Assembly: GCA_963770155.1 (NCBI GenBank)
Contig: CAVYOE010000001.1
Coordinates: forward strand, 1,054,001-1,118,000
DNA length: 64,000 bases
Reading direction: 5' to 3'
Source: CAVYOE01 sp963770155
GTDB lineage: Bacteria > Actinomycetota > Thermoleophilia > Solirubrobacterales > 70-9
In this document: piece by piece, positions 63,224 to 64,000 of the stretch
Layout of the letters: each line of letters starts with the position of its first letter
Position numbering within the stretch: the stretch's first letter is position 1
The notes under the pieces: generated by a model
Seen by the model: only the letters and a program-made list of their open reading frames with translations
The model's database searches: none
Told to the model about the DNA's origin: nothing
Made by a program: the position numbers and the translations under genes

Positions 63224-64000
63224 ATGACGGGGGAGGTTCACGCAGGGACCAGAGCCGTGATCAGCACCTGCCTGGCGGCGGGTGCGCTGATCCTGGCGCT
63301 GCTTTCCGGCTGGCAGGCGCAGGTGCCGCCGGTGGCCGATCGCGGGTCGGCAAACATGCTGCGCGACTACGGCGAGCTGCCGCTCACCTTCGAAGCGAAT
63401 GCCGGCCGTACGGATTCCCGGTTCGATTTCCTCAACCACGGGCGGGGCTACAGCCTCGGGCTCGGTGCGAGCGGGGCATCGATTCAGCTGGCCGGCTCAA
63501 AGCGCCGGCAGGAAACGCTGGACATCGGTCTGCTGGGCGCCGCCGATCCGGCTGCGGTGCCCGCCGAGCGGCTTCCCGGCGTCGTCAACAGTTTCGTCGG
63601 CAACGACCCGGCCAAATGGCAGACGGCGATCCCGACCTACGGTCGAGTCCGATACCCCGGGGTCTACCCGGGAATCGACGTCGAGTGGTACGGGAACCAG
63701 GGCAAGCTCGAGCACGATTTCATCGTCGAGGCAAACGCGGACCCGGGTGCGATCGGGGTTCGCTTCGGCGGTGCTGACTCGGTCAGGGTCGCCGGTAACG
63801 GCGACCTGCTGATTGACGTCGGGCGGCGGCAGATCCGCCAGCGGGCGCCGGTCGCCTACCAGCAGCTACCCGGAGGCCGCCACGAGATCCCGGCCTCCTA
63901 CGAGATCGACGGCCCCGAGGTCTCATTCCGGCTGGGCGCCTACGACCGCTCGCGGACACTCGTGATCGACCCCCAGGTGCTGCTCTTCTCCTCATACCTC
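63224..64000 (+). CDS. SBBP-type beta-propeller secreted protein, N-terminal part
   Basis: The first 259 codons of a gene that runs off the right edge. A signal peptide or anchor (about 12-32) is followed by LPLTFEANAGRTDSRFDFL, VVNSFVGNDPAKWQTAIPTYGRVRYPGVYPGIDVEWYGNQG, LEHDFIVEANADPGAI and LVIDPQVLLFSSYL, quoted as separate family motifs. This N-terminal domain usually precedes beta-propeller (SBBP) repeats in large secreted proteins; the repeats would begin just past the edge. The ATG at 63224 has GGGAG 13 bases upstream. Its C-terminus, and whether it bears a basic tail, cannot be seen. Confidence 0.8.
   Translation, partial: MTGEVHAGTRAVISTCLAAGALILALLSGWQAQVPPVADRGSANMLRDYGELPLTFEANAGRTDSRFDFLNHGRGYSLGLGASGASIQLAGSKRRQETLDIGLLGAADPAAVPAERLPGVVNSFVGNDPAKWQTAIPTYGRVRYPGVYPGIDVEWYGNQGKLEHDFIVEANADPGAIGVRFGGADSVRVAGNGDLLIDVGRRQIRQRAPVAYQQLPGGRHEIPASYEIDGPEVSFRLGAYDRSRTLVIDPQVLLFSSYL

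Overview
The window looks like chromosomal DNA from a high-GC actinobacterium. I infer a Thermoleophilia (Solirubrobacterales-type) lineage from the very GC-rich third codon positions, the atpIBEFHAGDC order, an LCP-family wall ligase, a short-form hibernation factor and many secreted proteins with Lys/Arg-rich C-terminal tails. This placement comes from general gene content, not from any search. Coding density is very high. No gene-free stretch exceeds about 225 bases, and I see no tRNA, rRNA, CRISPR array, insertion sequence or origin.

Layout. Bases 1-5350 (minus strand) hold RNase R (partial), an S41 C-terminal-processing peptidase, FtsX, FtsE and a two-subunit transketolase. Bases 5517-21913 are an accessory-rich stretch. 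It carries three lipoproteins (two trypsin-like, one metzincin-like) plus a fourth secreted trypsin-like protease, all with basic C-terminal tails. It also holds a PrsW-type membrane protease overlapping a STAND ATPase, a DUF3307 protein, nadA, nadC, a MutM/Nei glycosylase, an ECF sigma factor - O6-alkylguanine transferase - SRPBCC operon (the last gene frameshifted) and a GMC oxidoreductase. Bases 21984-29131 hold prfB (with a programmed +1 frameshift), an inserted chitosanase + M28 peptidase pair, secA, hpf and comF. Bases 29230-43144 hold sugar-nucleotide and cell-envelope genes in long overlapping chains, with ahcY and a secreted sugar dehydrogenase. Bases 43161-50535 hold the complete F1Fo ATP synthase operon. 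Bases 50629-55164 hold another secreted protease, a WecA/TagO-type glycosyl-1-phosphate transferase, a DUF354 protein and glyA. Bases 55253-57258 hold an R2-like ligand-binding oxidase with TetR and NTF2-like genes. Bases 57283-61709 hold tsaC, prmC, prfA, a DUF1385 protein, rpmE and a second TetR. Bases 61744-64000 hold an NTF2-like protein and alpha/beta hydrolase operon and the start of an SBBP-type secreted protein.

How it fits together. Two ancient housekeeping gene orders are recognisable: comF-hpf-secA-prfB-ftsE-ftsX-ctp and rpmE-prfA-prmC-tsaC-glyA-(wecA)-atp. Both resemble the Bacillus subtilis arrangement, and both are interrupted by accessory cassettes. The largest interruption (about 18.7 kb between prfB and ftsE) contains four of the five secreted proteins with polycationic tails. 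All genes from 55164 down to 24758 lie on the minus strand. Many neighbours overlap by 1-8 bases, which implies translational coupling.

The most unusual signal is the repeated design of secreted hydrolases. Five proteins end in strongly Lys/Arg-rich tails placed directly before the stop codon. Three of them are lipoproteins that also share an Ala-Ser-Leu motif just after the lipidated cysteine. I propose this as a candidate cell-surface retention or sorting system. No function is demonstrated.
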